Source: Polaromonas sp.
GTDB lineage: Bacteria; Pseudomonadota; Gammaproteobacteria; Burkholderiales; Burkholderiaceae_C
Length of the DNA: 5,722 nucleotides
Direction: 5' to 3'
Assembly (NCBI GenBank): GCA_026786065.1
Contig: JAJAYS010000358.1
Span: 1-5,722 of the forward strand
The notes below the pieces were generated by a model, which saw only the letters and a list, made by a program, of their open reading frames with translations, was not told the DNA's origin and did no database searches. The position numbers were made by a program, and so were the translations under genes. Positions 5,394 through 5,722 of this stretch are shown here, piece after piece; positions within the stretch are counted from its first letter, which is position 1; each line of letters begins with the position of its first letter.

Positions 5394-5722
5394 ATGCTAT
5401 CCACTTCAAACCCCATCCTCGTCGCGGGCGGCGGCATCGGCGGCCTGGCTGCGGCGCTGGTTCTGGCCAAAGACGGCCATGCCGTCAGATTGCTCGAGCA
5501 GGCCCCGGCCTTCGGCGAAATCGGCGCCGGCATTCAGCTCGGCCCCAACATCTTTCGGATGTTCGACACGCTCGGGCTGACCGAACGCATCAACCGCGTG
5601 GCGTTCTTCCCTGAGGCACTGGCGCTGCGCGACGTCTGCACCGGCGAAGCCGTGGTGCGCGTGCCGCTTGGCGACCTGGCGCGTGCGACCTAAGGCTTTC
5701 CCTACGGCGTCATTTACCGGGC
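5394..5722 (+). pseudogene. FAD-dependent aromatic monooxygenase (3-hydroxybenzoate 6-hydroxylase / salicylate hydroxylase type), in-frame stop, partial
   Basis: N-terminal part of a class A flavoprotein monooxygenase, which uses NAD(P)H and oxygen to hydroxylate an aromatic acid. The FAD-binding Rossmann motif GGGIGGLAAALVLAKDGH (12-29) ends in the acidic E35 of LLEQ that binds ribose. GEIGAGIQLGPNIFRMFDTLGL (41-62) is the next family block and favours the 3-hydroxybenzoate 6-hydroxylase/salicylate hydroxylase branch. Family members are about 390-420 residues. After 99 codons the frame meets TAA (5691-5693), yet the same frame continues as GFPYGVIYRA to the window end, which is what the family shows at this point (an aromatic residue, then G-x-PY-x-V-x-HRADLH or similar). 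So one codon appears changed to a stop, either a real nonsense mutation or a sequencing error. ATG at 5394 yields the usual LVAGGGIGG start; the ribosome site is distant. It is divergent from marR, its probable regulator. Confidence 0.75.

Overview
The window looks like chromosomal DNA of a betaproteobacterium of the order Burkholderiales, most likely family Comamonadaceae (Polaromonas, Rhodoferax or Variovorax-like). The grounds are the high GC content with GC-rich third codon positions, the protein sequences as remembered from that family, the neighbourhood phaC / small membrane protein / pgeF / maiA, and short palindromic repeats of a style common there. This placement is by recognition, not by a search.

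Layout. Bases 1-1458 (minus) hold the first 486 codons of a class I polyhydroxyalkanoate synthase (phaC), which runs off the left edge. Diverging from it is a 95-residue two-helix membrane protein (1587-1874, plus). It converges on pgeF (1889-2746, minus), which overlaps the end of maiA (2736-3374, minus), so maiA-pgeF reads as a two-gene operon. Diverging from maiA is a zinc-free MDR-family NADPH oxidoreductase (3514-4554, plus). It converges on a MarR-type regulator (4632-5078, minus). A 315-base intergenic region rich in palindromes then separates marR from a divergent FAD monooxygenase (5394 to the right edge, plus) of the 3-hydroxybenzoate 6-hydroxylase / salicylate hydroxylase type.

How the parts may fit. 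phaC makes storage polyester; pgeF edits peptidoglycan precursors; maiA isomerises a ring-cleavage product of the homogentisate or gentisate route; the MarR/monooxygenase pair resembles a substrate-sensing hydroxylation unit feeding gentisate or catechol. The last point is inference from gene families and layout.

Most notable: (1) the monooxygenase frame is interrupted by TAA at 5691-5693, yet family-like sequence resumes in the same frame directly after it; (2) pgeF carries a 62-base nested palindrome read in frame as part of the protein; (3) the marR/monooxygenase spacer has a near-perfect 14-base palindrome over a -10-like box and a separate 48-base inverted repeat that is not a terminator. 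I saw no RNA gene, CRISPR array, insertion sequence or clearly new system.
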